Source: Amycolatopsis alkalitolerans
GTDB taxonomy: Bacteria; Actinomycetota; Actinomycetes; Mycobacteriales; Pseudonocardiaceae
Length of the DNA: 64,000 nt
Assembly (NCBI RefSeq): GCF_006152065.1
Contig: NZ_VDFW01000001.1
Coordinates: 1-64,000, forward strand
Direction: 5' to 3'
The notes below the pieces were generated by a model that searched no databases, was not told where the DNA came from, and saw only the letters and a program-made list of their open reading frames with translations. Made by a program: the position numbers and the translations under genes. Positions 38,958-48,700 of this stretch are shown piece after piece. Position 1 is the first letter of the stretch, and every line of letters begins with the position of its first letter.

Positions 38958-41723
38958 TCAGTCGTCCCCCTCAGTAAAGTCGAACGCGCCCTGCTCCCGG
39001 ACCGGCTTTGGCGCGGTCCGCGCCACATCGAGAATCTCGGGCCAGCTCGTGACGAGATTGTTGAAGCTCAGCGCATCCTTGGTCCAGCCATTTCCCTCGG
39101 CGATACGGAACAGCAAGTGGGCGAGTTCCTTGACGAGATCGCCGTTAACGGCTCCGTCGGGACGGCTCAACGCGGCCTGGAGGAACTTGCCCGTGCTGAC
39201 GATGCCATCATGCTCTACGATCTTGATCAGATGGTGCAGCGCTTCCCAGTTGCAGGTGTGGCTGTCTTTGAGGACGTCATACTCCTCCGGCAGGTCCGCA
39301 GGCTTGATCAGCTGAACCTTGCCCGCCCGACTAGTCAAGATCGCTTCCCGATCCATCACGTCCACGCTGGTGTTCCGTGCTCGAGCGAGACTATCCGCGT
39401 CACCGAACGTCCCGACGCCGTAACCGTGCTGTCGGTACCAAGCGATTGCAAACCGGGTTGCCGCGTCGAAGTCCCCTTCCTGCTCGGCCAAGACCTGGTC
39501 GAGAATCTCGTTGATCCGTGCCAGTGCTGAGCGGACGGTCATTTTTCTCCCGTCATTCTCAATCACTCTGCTGTAGCGACTGAATACTGCCATCCCGGGC
39601 CCGATCGCAGCCTGCGGCAAGTCGACTGGCGCAATCTGCCCCTGCTGGAGCTTGCGCAGCGCGTCAGGCAGCTCCTCCGTCAACGCCGTAATGAACTCGC
39701 GACGATCGATTGTCGGCGCCCCTTCGAGCCGCGGTCGCAGAGACAGGACGATCGAAGAGGCAAGAGCATTCGAGTCGATGCTACGCATTCGGTTGCCCAA
39801 CTCGCTACGACTCGGCCAAGTGGCAGTGATCGCCCAACCCGATCGGATCATGCCCTCGAGCAGGGTTTCCCAGCCGGTCGACGCCTCGCCGCGCTCGTCA
39901 GCCTCGCTCTGCTTGAAGGCATACCAAACGGTGATCGGCAGGTCGTCATGGGCAGACTCTCGAGCGCGTGCAAAGACGGAGCGGAAACCATCCTCAAAAA
40001 AATTCTGCGCACCATCCCGGCCGCCGTGTCGGAACGGATTTGCTACCAATTCCTCAGTCTTTGGCACCAGCATGGTCGAGAGTTGGGCAGAGTGGATCAC
40101 TCGCAATGACCGTCGCAGCCAGATGTAGAAGAAGTCGGAGAGATCGGAGTAGCCAATGTTGTCATAATATGGAGGGTCGGTGCTGATGAGGACTCTCTTA
40201 TAACTCCGCGACGCGGCGTCTGCCTGCAGCGCCTCGCCGCTGCCCGAAACGGGCAAATATTCGATTACCTTCGGGATGAACCGAAAAGCAGGGCTCCAGC
40301 CGCCAGCCGAGTTGCTGAACGGGAATGCCTCGGCGAAATCCCAGACCATTGAGATCGCTTGGCGTCCGAACATGTCTCCGACCTGTTCTTTGCCCGCATC
40401 GGGCCTCCAGCGACCCATTGCACTTGCGTAGTTGGTGTAACGGCTTACACCGAGGCCGAGGTATGTGGCAACAGCGTCGGCGTATTCCTTGGAGCCGCCT
40501 TCGACGAGGATGCGTGAATGTGCTTCGAAGACGAGGTCGCTGAAGGCCGTGATGGCGACGAGTTGGCGGTCGGTGAAGAGGTCGACCCATTTCGTCATGC
40601 CATAGGCCTGTACGCGGAAGCCGAGGGCTTCTTGCGGGAGAGTCGAGTCCGGCAGGTCTGTGGGTCGCTCTACCACTGCAGCGGCTTCGTGGTCGGCGGT
40701 GGGTTCCAGATAAAGGCGCTGGCGGTTCCCTTCAGCGACGACAGCCATTAGCTGCAAACCAAGTCGATGGGCCCGCCCTTCCGCTCGCACATACTTTAGG
40801 TCGACGCTGGCATCACAGGCGAGGCAACGTGCGCCAGTCTTCGATATCGTCCCGTCAGTAGCAGCGGTAGGCGCGCCAGACTTATCGCGGCCGATCTGGA
40901 ACTTCACACGTTGCCCCGAGGGATGGGTGGAGTCGGGGACCACAGTGGCGATGACGTAAGCCTCTTTGCCCTTTTTCTTGCCTAGCCACCACGACCGGAC
41001 CAACGGCGTCTCGATGCCACAGGCAGGGTTGGGGCAGGTAACGGTACGGGCCCAGATCCATGCGATGACGGCGGCCTTGGTGCCATCCGCGAGGGTGGCC
41101 TTGGGGTAGAGGTGGCCGATACGCTTCTGAGCCTCGTCGCGCATCCACGCGCCATAAGCACGGACATCGGCAGCCAGGCCCTCGGCGCCCCGCCACTGCC
41201 GAATCTGGGAATCAGCCAAGCCAGGAAACACTGGTGGCTGGTTGTGGAATTTCGGCGGGATCTCGATGAGCGCCTTGTTGATGAGCACGGCGACCGGATT
41301 GAGGTCGGAGGCATGTGCCTCCAGGCCGAGTCGTTGGGCTTCAAGCGGAATCGTGCCGCCGCCGGTGAACGGGTCCAGGATGGGCGGCGGGTTTCCGTTG
41401 GTGGACTTCAGAATTTCAGCGTGGGCCTCGGCAAGCAGTTTCTCGTCGCGGACGTTCTCCCACACGACGAGTCGCTCAATGATGTTGTGTAGCCGCTCCC
41501 GCTCTTTGCGCTGTAGTTCCTCCGTCGGAAACTCGTCTGGCCGCGACGAGGGATCGTCAACGAGTTGGGCGAACAGCACTGCCCTGGCCGCCGCGAGCGG
41601 TCGGCGAGCCCACCACAGATGAAGGGTCGAGGGGTGGCCGTGCCGGATCGACTTCTCGCGGGCCGACTCTCGGTTGATAGCCTCCAGCGGCAGGGCCACC
41701 TCAATCAGCTTGCGCTTGTACAT
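38958..41723 (-). CDS. DUF1156 DNA methyltransferase (adenine-specific type)
   Basis: A 921-residue DNA methylase. The opening IEVALPLEAINRESAREKS...HLWWARRPL is diagnostic of DUF1156. The SAM-binding motif DPFTGGGT is at 117-124 and the catalytic DPPY at 516-519 points to amino-methylation of adenine (or N4-cytosine). Four cysteines (CPNPAC and CLACD) form a Zn ribbon around residues 220-290. It should mark host DNA to protect it from the linked effector proteins. The ATG at 41723 has GAAGG upstream and overlaps the DUF1643 gene by 23 bp. Confidence 0.88.
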   Translation of the reverse strand: MYKRKLIEVALPLEAINRESAREKSIRHGHPSTLHLWWARRPLAAARAVLFAQLVDDPSSRPDEFPTEELQRKERERLHNIIERLVVWENVRDEKLLAEAHAEILKSTNGNPPPILDPFTGGGTIPLEAQRLGLEAHASDLNPVAVLINKALIEIPPKFHNQPPVFPGLADSQIRQWRGAEGLAADVRAYGAWMRDEAQKRIGHLYPKATLADGTKAAVIAWIWARTVTCPNPACGIETPLVRSWWLGKKKGKEAYVIATVVPDSTHPSGQRVKFQIGRDKSGAPTAATDGTISKTGARCLACDASVDLKYVRAEGRAHRLGLQLMAVVAEGNRQRLYLEPTADHEAAAVVERPTDLPDSTLPQEALGFRVQAYGMTKWVDLFTDRQLVAITAFSDLVFEAHSRILVEGGSKEYADAVATYLGLGVSRYTNYASAMGRWRPDAGKEQVGDMFGRQAISMVWDFAEAFPFSNSAGGWSPAFRFIPKVIEYLPVSGSGEALQADAASRSYKRVLISTDPPYYDNIGYSDLSDFFYIWLRRSLRVIHSAQLSTMLVPKTEELVANPFRHGGRDGAQNFFEDGFRSVFARARESAHDDLPITVWYAFKQSEADERGEASTGWETLLEGMIRSGWAITATWPSRSELGNRMRSIDSNALASSIVLSLRPRLEGAPTIDRREFITALTEELPDALRKLQQGQIAPVDLPQAAIGPGMAVFSRYSRVIENDGRKMTVRSALARINEILDQVLAEQEGDFDAATRFAIAWYRQHGYGVGTFGDADSLARARNTSVDVMDREAILTSRAGKVQLIKPADLPEEYDVLKDSHTCNWEALHHLIKIVEHDGIVSTGKFLQAALSRPDGAVNGDLVKELAHLLFRIAEGNGWTKDALSFNNLVTSWPEILDVARTAPKPVREQGAFDFTEGDD

Positions 41724-42294
41724 CTACCTTCTCGACCCTCTGAGCCTTGGAGTTGGCTCGACCAAGCGGTGTCTCGTCACCGCGACTTGCTCGTTCAAAC
41801 CTAGCGACTGGCCAAACGCAATCGACCTGAATTGGAACAAGACTGTCGCGTAGAGCCTCTGCGAAAGGCAGGTCAGGATGCGCTCGGTAGGTCCATCGTT
41901 GCCAGCGCGATGGATGTCTTGGCCCGTCGCCGACGTGCCAGGTCGGCAGGTCGCTGGCGGCGATTCGGTGGTGAAGCCACGCGACCTGCTGGCGAAACTG
42001 CCACCGCGCCTCTCCGGACGGCGAGGTGGCTCCATACGCGAGTAGAACGCCGTCGCTGGCCCCGAGGCAGGTCTCCAGCGACTCTCTCGCCGCCAGCCAT
42101 CCGTCTTCGGCGGCCCCCAGTTCAGTGATGGCACCGGTCCGGTATGACGGCACCGAGAATAGGTTCGCCACTGCGACGTCGTCGAACCCGAGCAGTTCGG
42201 CCGCCAATGCCACCCGGCGCAGGGTCCGCTTGCCATCAGTCATGGGTGGGTTGGCCAGAACCGCGACCAGAGTTCTTCTCGAAGCAGTCGGCAT
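41701..42294 (-). CDS. DUF1643 family protein
   Basis: A 197-residue protein with features of DUF1643: an ANPPMTDGKRTLRRV opening, VAVANLFSV, and GVLLAYGATSP, followed by a helix and a His-rich segment. The family is small, often near phage or restriction genes, and biochemically uncharacterised. The ATG at 42294 overlaps the helicase stop as TGATG, so it is translationally coupled to the helicase and to the methylase that follows. I treat it as a bona fide component of the operon. Confidence 0.75.
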   Translation of the reverse strand: MPTASRRTLVAVLANPPMTDGKRTLRRVALAAELLGFDDVAVANLFSVPSYRTGAITELGAAEDGWLAARESLETCLGASDGVLLAYGATSPSGEARWQFRQQVAWLHHRIAASDLPTWHVGDGPRHPSRWQRWTYRAHPDLPFAEALRDSLVPIQVDCVWPVARFERASRGDETPLGRANSKAQRVEKVDVQAQAD

Positions 42295-45200
42295 CAGAAG
42301 GGCACCGTTCCCTTGGCCCACATCTTGGCCCAGTCGCCGCGAATTCCGGTGGCCTCGAAATTGCCGAGATCGGTGGTGGCGAAGGGGTTGTCGAGGTAGC
42401 GGACCTCGTCGTGCTGGGGTCCGCGCGGGCCGACGCGCACCAGAGCCAGGCGGTAGCGGGGCACGGCGTTCTTGCCGGTCATCACCTCGTTGTGGGTGAC
42501 GAAGAAATCCGTGGCCCCGTCCAGACGGGCCTTGACCTCGACCCGGTAGGTGTCGCCGTTCGGTGCCGTGGACAGGATGTCGAAGCCTTTGTTGTTGAAC
42601 GGCTGCTCGACCGGTCGCCGACCGAGTTCTCGCTCACGGGCCAGCACCAGGTCGACGCCGCGTCGTTCGATTTCCTTGGTCTCCTTGGCATGGATGGGGG
42701 CGTTGGTGGGGAGGTCGTCTTCGAGCAGGCTGATCGGCAGGACGAGCGCCGCGGTGACGATCAGCGGCGGCTTCGTGGACATGAGGCTCTGCTGGTCCAG
42801 CAGGGCGAGTCGGCGACGCAGTCGCACTTCGAGCTCTGCGGCCTTACGGCTGAGACTGTCGGAGGTCTCCTTCGGCTTCTCGCCTTTCTGCTCCTTCTCG
42901 GCGGCGACTGCGGCCTCGAGAAGCAGGCGTTCGTTTTCGGACGAGAGCCGCTTGGTGACCAACGTCCGTGTCCTGGTCAGCTCGGCCAAGCGCTGGGGCT
43001 GAACTTCGGCCAGGTGCTCCGGCAACTGGTGGGCGATGATCCAGCTCGTTGCCTTGTCTTCCGCCTCGGCCAGCCACGGCACGGCGCGAGCCGCCGCGAC
43101 GGCAGGCGTGTCGGGGGCGGCGACACAGTCCAGGTAGGGCGCGGGACCGGCAGCGGTCACGGTGCCGAGGCTGTCGACGAAGGCATAGCCGAAGCGACGG
43201 GCTACGCTGGCGCCGGTCGCGTCCGCGACCTCCTCGATAACGCCCACCAGCAGGTGCGGCTCCTCGAGGGTCGAGGACACCAGCACGGTGCCCGCGTTGA
43301 GGGTGCCACCGAACTGTTTGATGGCCTCGTCCATGACCGTGTCGTGCAGCGGGTGACCGGGGGCGAGGAGATCGGCGCGGACGAGGCCGTCTTCCGGGGC
43401 GACCCGGGCCAGGTCGAAGGTGATGCGGTCGTAGCGGGTCGCGATTGGCCCGTACTTGCTGGCCCGGAGGTGGGCCGGCACGTTGGCGACCTCGTAGCGT
43501 CCGCGTTCACGCCGGGCGATCCGGCCACCGAGGCGGGTGAACGCTGCTTTGAAAGCCAATTCGATGTAGTGCGGCTGCAGACGACGGGCGCGGGCCTCGT
43601 CCATCGCGGCACGCAGAGCCGCGAGGTCGGCCTCCGCGAGGTGTTCGGCGGCTAGCGCCCGTTCCTCCAGCAGCTCCTTGACGCCGTCGCCGACGCTGGC
43701 GTCGATGACCTTGTGCATCTTCGCTCGGACATCGGGCCGCTCGCCGTACTGGATCGCCTCCTTCAAGAGGTCCCGGAGCGGGGTCTCGGTGAAGGCTTCG
43801 CCGAGCACATCGAAGACCTTCCCGCCGTAGGCCTTGCCCATCTCCTCAAGCTTCACGAGCAAGCGGGTGAAGACCTCGCCTTCACGCGTGTTGGAGGCGA
43901 CCAGGTTCCACAGTCGGCAGACCTCTTCCTGGCCGATACGGTGGATCCGGCCGAAGCGCTGTTCAATCCGGTTCGGGTTCCAGGGCAGGTCGTAGTTGAC
44001 CATCAGGTGAGCGGCCTGCAGGTTCAGTCCCTCGCCCGCGGCGTCGGTGGCGATGAGGATCTGGCAGTCGCGGCTCTTGGTGAATTCCTCGGTGATCTGC
44101 CGGCGCTCGCCGCGGCGCACGCCGCCGTGGATGGTGCGGACGGCATCCGGGCGGCCGAGCAGCGAGCTGATGCGGCCCCGGAGATATTCGAGGGTGTCAC
44201 GGTGTTCGGTGAAGATGATGAACTTGCGTGGCCAGCCGTCGTGGTCAGTGGTCAGGGCGTTGTCCTGCAGGATCGTCGACAGCTCGGTCCATTTGCGGTC
44301 TTTAGCCAGGTCGCGGACCTGCTTGGCCAGCGCGGTCAAGTCGGTCAGCTCGACCAGTTCCGCGTCAAGCTCATTCACGGTGCGTGCCGCGGTGGCCGCG
44401 TCGAGGAGTTCTTCCTCCAGCACCTCGACCTGTTCGGCGTTGTATTCGTCCGCGTCGAGGTCATTGAGGTCGATCGTGGGCTCTGACTCCTGGTAGGTGC
44501 CGTTGAGGATCTCGTGCTTCTTGCGCTCGAGTCGCCGGGAGCGGCGGATCAGGCTCTGGTAGATCGCCTCAGGGCTGGAGGCGAGACGGCGCTGGAGCAC
44601 GGTGAGAGCAAAGCCGACAGTGTTTCGGCGTTTGCCGTCGAGCTTGTCTGCCCGGTTCATCCCAGTACGGACGTACTGGGTGACCTGTTCATAGAGGTGG
44701 TACTCGCTAGCGGTGAGCTCGTAGGGAACAGTCTCGGCGATCCGCTCGGGGAACAGCTTTTTACCCTCGAAGGTGAGCAGGTCTTCCTTGACCATCCTGC
44801 GCATGATGCCGCTGGTGTCGGCGCTGATCTTCTGCTTGCCTTCGAAGCGGTCGCGGTCCAGCAGAGTGAGGAAGAGCTGAAAATCCTCCTCTTTGCCCGA
44901 ATGAGGGGTGGCCGTCATCAGCAGCAGATGGCGGGTGAGGTCACTCAGGAGCTCGCCGAGCTGAAACCGTTTCGTCTTCTCCAGCTTGCCACCGAAGTAA
45001 TGCGCCCCCATCCGGTGGGCTTCGTCGACAATGATCAGGTCCCACTCGGTCTCCTTCAATCGCGCCCGCAGCTCCTCATTGCGGCTGAGCTGGTCCATCC
45101 TGGCGATCAACAGCGGGTTGGTCTCGAAGACGTTGAAGTTGACGTTCGCGTCGATAAGCTGGTTGGTCAGCAGATCGAAGCGCAGGCCGAACTTGAAGAA

Positions 45201-45707
45201 CAACTCGTCCTGCCACTGCTCCACCAGACCGCCCGGCGCGACGACGAGGCACCGCTGGACGTCATCGCGAAGGATCAGCTCCTTGATGTAGAGCCCCGCC
45301 ATGATCGTCTTGCCGGCGCCGGGGTCATCGGCCAGGAGGAACCGCAGCGGCGTGCGTGGGAGCAGTTCACCGTAGACGGCGCGGATCTGGTGTGGCAGCG
45401 GTCGGACGTCGCTGGTCGCTACCGCGAGCATGGGGTCGAACAGGCCAGCGAGCGTGATCCGCTGGGCTTCGGCGACGAGCTTGAACTCGCTGGCCGGAGC
45501 GTTGAAGGCGCGGCTCCCAGCCTGGGCGATCGACAGCGTGCCCTCGTCCTTCCGGAACACGACCTGTTGCCCGAGCACGCCTGCGGTGGTCTTGTAGGTC
45601 AGTTCCAGAGCGTCGGCGCCGTGCCTCTGCACCGCGACGACGGTGATGACCTCAGCCGGAATGAGCCCTTCGAGCCGCAACCCCGGCTTGACCTCCTCAA
45701 GCCGCAC
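42294..45707 (-). CDS. SNF2-family helicase with C-terminal DUF3883, DrmD-like
   Basis: A 1,137-residue superfamily 2 helicase. Walker A DDPGAGKT (127-134), DEAH (228-231), MTATPHSGK, and the C-lobe motifs GEGLNLQAAH and QRFGRIHRIGQ are all present. The last 130 residues (NNKGFDI...YRVEVKARLDG...FFVTHNEV) form a DUF3883 restriction-nuclease-like domain. The layout matches DrmD of DISARM systems, but drmA, drmB and drmC are absent. It likely translocates on and senses foreign DNA. The GTG at 45707 has GAGGAGG 7 nt upstream. It is the first gene of the four-gene operon, so the promoter should lie in 45708-46000. Confidence 0.87.
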   Translation of the reverse strand: MRLEEVKPGLRLEGLIPAEVITVVAVQRHGADALELTYKTTAGVLGQQVVFRKDEGTLSIAQAGSRAFNAPASEFKLVAEAQRITLAGLFDPMLAVATSDVRPLPHQIRAVYGELLPRTPLRFLLADDPGAGKTIMAGLYIKELILRDDVQRCLVVAPGGLVEQWQDELFFKFGLRFDLLTNQLIDANVNFNVFETNPLLIARMDQLSRNEELRARLKETEWDLIIVDEAHRMGAHYFGGKLEKTKRFQLGELLSDLTRHLLLMTATPHSGKEEDFQLFLTLLDRDRFEGKQKISADTSGIMRRMVKEDLLTFEGKKLFPERIAETVPYELTASEYHLYEQVTQYVRTGMNRADKLDGKRRNTVGFALTVLQRRLASSPEAIYQSLIRRSRRLERKKHEILNGTYQESEPTIDLNDLDADEYNAEQVEVLEEELLDAATAARTVNELDAELVELTDLTALAKQVRDLAKDRKWTELSTILQDNALTTDHDGWPRKFIIFTEHRDTLEYLRGRISSLLGRPDAVRTIHGGVRRGERRQITEEFTKSRDCQILIATDAAGEGLNLQAAHLMVNYDLPWNPNRIEQRFGRIHRIGQEEVCRLWNLVASNTREGEVFTRLLVKLEEMGKAYGGKVFDVLGEAFTETPLRDLLKEAIQYGERPDVRAKMHKVIDASVGDGVKELLEERALAAEHLAEADLAALRAAMDEARARRLQPHYIELAFKAAFTRLGGRIARRERGRYEVANVPAHLRASKYGPIATRYDRITFDLARVAPEDGLVRADLLAPGHPLHDTVMDEAIKQFGGTLNAGTVLVSSTLEEPHLLVGVIEEVADATGASVARRFGYAFVDSLGTVTAAGPAPYLDCVAAPDTPAVAAARAVPWLAEAEDKATSWIIAHQLPEHLAEVQPQRLAELTRTRTLVTKRLSSENERLLLEAAVAAEKEQKGEKPKETSDSLSRKAAELEVRLRRRLALLDQQSLMSTKPPLIVTAALVLPISLLEDDLPTNAPIHAKETKEIERRGVDLVLARERELGRRPVEQPFNNKGFDILSTAPNGDTYRVEVKARLDGATDFFVTHNEVMTGKNAVPRYRLALVRVGPRGPQHDEVRYLDNPFATTDLGNFEATGIRGDWAKMWAKGTVPF

Positions 45708-46123
45708 CTATTGACCTCCTCGCCCACAGTCCACCTACCTCCGATCGAGAGGCCCGGCCCTTGCGTTACGACCCCCAGTAGCGTGGTTCGCCGGTCTTCG
45801 CAGCACCAGCGGCGGACCTTGAGGGTAACGGGCTAGGATGAACGGCCGCAGTTCTGGACTGTCGCGGGCCGGTTGCTGGCAGTGGACACCACTGCGCTTG
45901 GTCTGTCATGCCTGGTCAGCGAGCAGAGAGGAGTACCTCGACCGCGAAGATCGACACCACTCCTCAAACGGACCCGCCGATATGCTGGCCACGCCGGCTC
46001 TAGCTACCAGCCTGGCGGGGCGGGCGATGCGCCCACCGACCATCCGCAGACAAGTGAGTCGCTAACTGCCGCCTCCTGGTATCACAGACTTCGAGGTGAC
46101 AGTCGATCATCTGACTTCGCCCC
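45708..46123. other. gene-free stretch between helicase and right HTH/DUF2637-like cassette
   Basis: About 416 bp with no convincing gene on either strand; the short frames lack ribosome-binding sites and coding-like composition. It should contain the promoter of the helicase operon near its left end. No repeats or RNA genes were seen. Confidence 0.5.
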
Positions 46124-46918
46124 TCAACGTGGGCTGCCATCTCGTCTGGAGCTGCTCGTTGTTTGCGAATCGGCCCGGATGATCGAGACGATCAGCCGGG
46201 AGCGGGCGGCGCCAATTCGGAGCCTCCTACGTAGCGTGTCAGCGGAGATCGGTCGGCGATGCTCGTCCCAATGACGCGCGTCGGCTGCCCTCGCTTGCTC
46301 CAACAGATCGTCATCAACCACGTTGGAAGCATCACGGCTGCCCTGCTCGTCGGCTGGAGCGCCCTTGGGTTTGGTGTTCTCGCCGGACGACTCCAGCGCC
46401 GTCTCGCCGACAGCAGCCAGATCGCCGGCGAAGGCGGCCTGCACCGGTTCCGCGTCCTCGGGTGTCGCATCGCCCGGCTGAAGTGTGATGCTCAACGCCC
46501 TGAGCAGGTCCGGGCCGACTTCCACCCATCCGATCAGCAGCAGTGGTCCCACGGCGTCGAACACGGCCTTGCCGTACTGGCCTGCGAAGAGTGGGGCCGC
46601 CACGTTCAGCGCCAAGGTGACCGCGCTGGCGAAGATCAGCAGACGGCGAGCTGGTCGCAGTTGGGTCGGTGTCGCCCCGGCCAGGGCCAGTTGTCGGATG
46701 CCGAGGAGAAGTCCAAGGATCGAGAGATCGACAGCGGGGGCGACGAGGGGAGCAACCCAGGCGGGCACGTCGAGGCGGAGTGCGAGGTTGAGGACGTTGC
46801 CGAAGCCGAAGAGGAAGGTGAGGCCGACGACGGTGCCCATGATCACGGTGACGGCTTGAACGACGGTAGTGCTGTTCGAACCTGATCGGGGTGGCAGTGT
46901 GGTTGCTGGCCGGGTCAT
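46124..46918 (-). CDS. DUF2637-like membrane protein with C-terminal helix-turn-helix region (right copy)
   Basis: A 264-residue paralogue of the protein at 26468-27265. Residues 18-140 (four hydrophobic helices, including [20 protein letters not shown]) are nearly the same, and the end [23 protein letters not shown] is conserved, while the acidic linker has diverged strongly. Its start overlaps the HTH gene by 4 bp just as in the left copy. The shared gene order, orientation and overlap show the cassette is an ancestral unit rather than two chance neighbours. Confidence 0.75.
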   Translation of the reverse strand: MTRPATTLPPRSGSNSTTVVQAVTVIMGTVVGLTFLFGFGNVLNLALRLDVPAWVAPLVAPAVDLSILGLLLGIRQLALAGATPTQLRPARRLLIFASAVTLALNVAAPLFAGQYGKAVFDAVGPLLLIGWVEVGPDLLRALSITLQPGDATPEDAEPVQAAFAGDLAAVGETALESSGENTKPKGAPADEQGSRDASNVVDDDLLEQARAADARHWDEHRRPISADTLRRRLRIGAARSRLIVSIIRADSQTTSSSRRDGSPR

Positions 46919-47439
46919 CGTGGGGTGCCTGCTTCGATGCGCGGGCGCCCGTGGGTGTCACGCATGGTGACGCCGTGTTCGAGGAGGCGTTTGCGTACGG
47001 TGTCGGCCGTGACGTCCATCTGGATGCCGATTCGGGCGAGTGACCAGCCGAGGTTGTAGAGGTGGATCGCGTCGTTGACCTGCTCGGGCGTGAGGCCGCG
47101 GTGGCGCATTGGCACGCCGTGTCGGCGGAGGATGGTGCTGACCGTTCGCCGTTCGATGCCGAACCGGTCGCCGAGCGCGTGGACTGTGGCGCCGGACCTG
47201 TAGCTGGCGATCAGCTCCTGGATGTGTTCGTCGGCGAGCTGTCGAGCACGTCGCGGTCGGTCTCGTGTGGCTGGGGCCTGCTCGGAGTCGTCGACGCTGG
47301 GAAGCTTCTCGCGGAGCTGTTCCAGGGCCCTGACCTGGTCTTTCGGGTTGTAATAAGCTCCCCCAAGGTCCGGGATCGCTGCCCTCGGTGGCCTGCTCCT
47401 GGAGTTCGACCAGCCGGTACTCACGTTCGCGAACTTCAC
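46915..47439 (-). CDS. double helix-turn-helix protein (right copy), 5' end fused to foreign sequence
   Basis: Paralogue of the protein at 27262-27720, with the two helix-turn-helix units [20 protein letters not shown] and [21 protein letters not shown]. Similarity to the left copy begins only at about residue 30 ([14 protein letters not shown], near 47350). The first 29 codons of this frame are antisense to the livM fragment and are not part of the family. The original start is therefore lost or was an unusual codon near 47350-47375, and the frame to 47439 is the maximum. Confidence 0.65.
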   Translation of the reverse strand: MKFANVSTGWSNSRSRPPRAAIPDLGGAYYNPKDQVRALEQLREKLPSVDDSEQAPATRDRPRRARQLADEHIQELIASYRSGATVHALGDRFGIERRTVSTILRRHGVPMRHRGLTPEQVNDAIHLYNLGWSLARIGIQMDVTADTVRKRLLEHGVTMRDTHGRPRIEAGTPR

Positions 47440-48553
47440 CGTGTTCGGCTCGATCTATCTGGTCGCCGTGACGGTGACGGCCGGTATCGGGTATGTCGCC
47501 GGCGCTCCCCTCGGCGCGCTGCTGATCGGGGGCGGCGTCGTCAGCCAGCTACTCAACGGCTGGTCGGCCGTCAACCTGTGCCTCCCGCTGATCGGCGGCC
47601 TCTCCGTGGTGGTCACCCTGCTGTCGGCACTCGACGGTCAGATGCGCCTGTTCGCCAGGGCTCGTGGTCCGCTCGCCGACCGCTGGGCGGCGTTCACCGG
47701 TGGAATCAGAGCCCGCCTGCCGTGGGCCACCGCCGGTTCGCTGGAGAGCGAGGTCGATGCCCACCTCGCTCGAACCGACCGTCCCAACTCGGTACTCAGC
47801 GTCCAAGACCTCGCCGTGCGCTTCGGCGGCGTGGTCGCGGTGAACGGAGTATCACTGGAGGTTCGTCCTGGCGAGATCCACGGGCCGATCGGGCCCAACG
47901 GTTCTGGCAAGACTACCTGCATCGACGCCATCACCGGCTTCGTCCGGTCCTCGGGGCAGGTGACACTGGGTAAGCGAAACCTGGTCGGCAAGTCGGCACA
48001 ACGTCGAGCCGCCGCCGGGCTTTCCCGCTCGTTCCAGTCCCTTGAGCTCTTCGGCGACCTGACAGTCGAGGAGAACATGGCCGTCGCGGCCGGGACTCCG
48101 CGCGTCTGGCGCCATGTGACCGACCTATTCCGGCCCGGCAAGATCCGCTTGAGCGCGGCGGCGCTCGAGGCGATGCGGCAGTTCGACCTCGAAGGCTGCC
48201 GCTACCTGCACCCCGACCAGGTTTCCTTCGGCAGCGCAAGGCGATCGCGATCGCGCGCGGTCGCCGGACGGCCGGATATCCTGCTGCTGGACGAGCCGGC
48301 CGCCGGCCTCAGCGACGCCGAGGCCGGCCAGCTCGCGGACCTCGTCGTGCGAGTCGCTCGTGAGTGGCGGATCGGTGTTCTGCTCGTCGAACACAAGGTC
48401 GACCTGGTCCTGGCGGTGAGCGACCGGCTCACCGTGCTGCAAGAAGGCCGCATCCTCACTACCGGCCAGCCGGATGCGGTCCTGCGCGACCCGCGCGTTG
48501 TCGCCGCCTACCTCGGGATCCCGCTGGCGGATTCGAGGCAAGCCGTCGAGTGA
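47375..48553 (+). pseudogene. branched-chain amino-acid ABC transporter LivM-LivG fusion, 5' truncated
   Basis: In frame from about 47375 one reads the C-terminal helices of a LivM permease, then from about 47795 a LivG-type ATPase with Walker A GPNGSGKTT and Walker B ILLLDEPAAGL, ending GIPLADSRQAVE. The first helices of the permease are missing at the island junction, so the only starts (such as GTG 47441) are internal. The ABC signature, normally SFGQRKAIAIARAV in this family, reads SFGSARRSRSRAV. A one-base loss and a two-base loss nearby restore the frame but destroy the motif. Both features say the gene is dead. No livH, livF or binding protein remains. Confidence 0.8.
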
Positions 48554-48700
48554 TCCGATGTTCACCCGCTGACCGGCACCAGGCCGTCCGCGTGGCGATC
48601 GTGCTGCACGTGCGTCTCAGCCGTTGGTAGCACCGGCCGGAGGCCGTGCCACACTTGTCCGGCGCGCACCGGCGGCGGAGGATCGACCACGGGGGCTTGT

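Noticed and set aside
45838-46274. Two short plus-strand frames between the helicase and the right cassette
   Set aside because: No ribosome-binding site, unusual composition, and the longer one runs into the DUF2637-like gene on the other strand.
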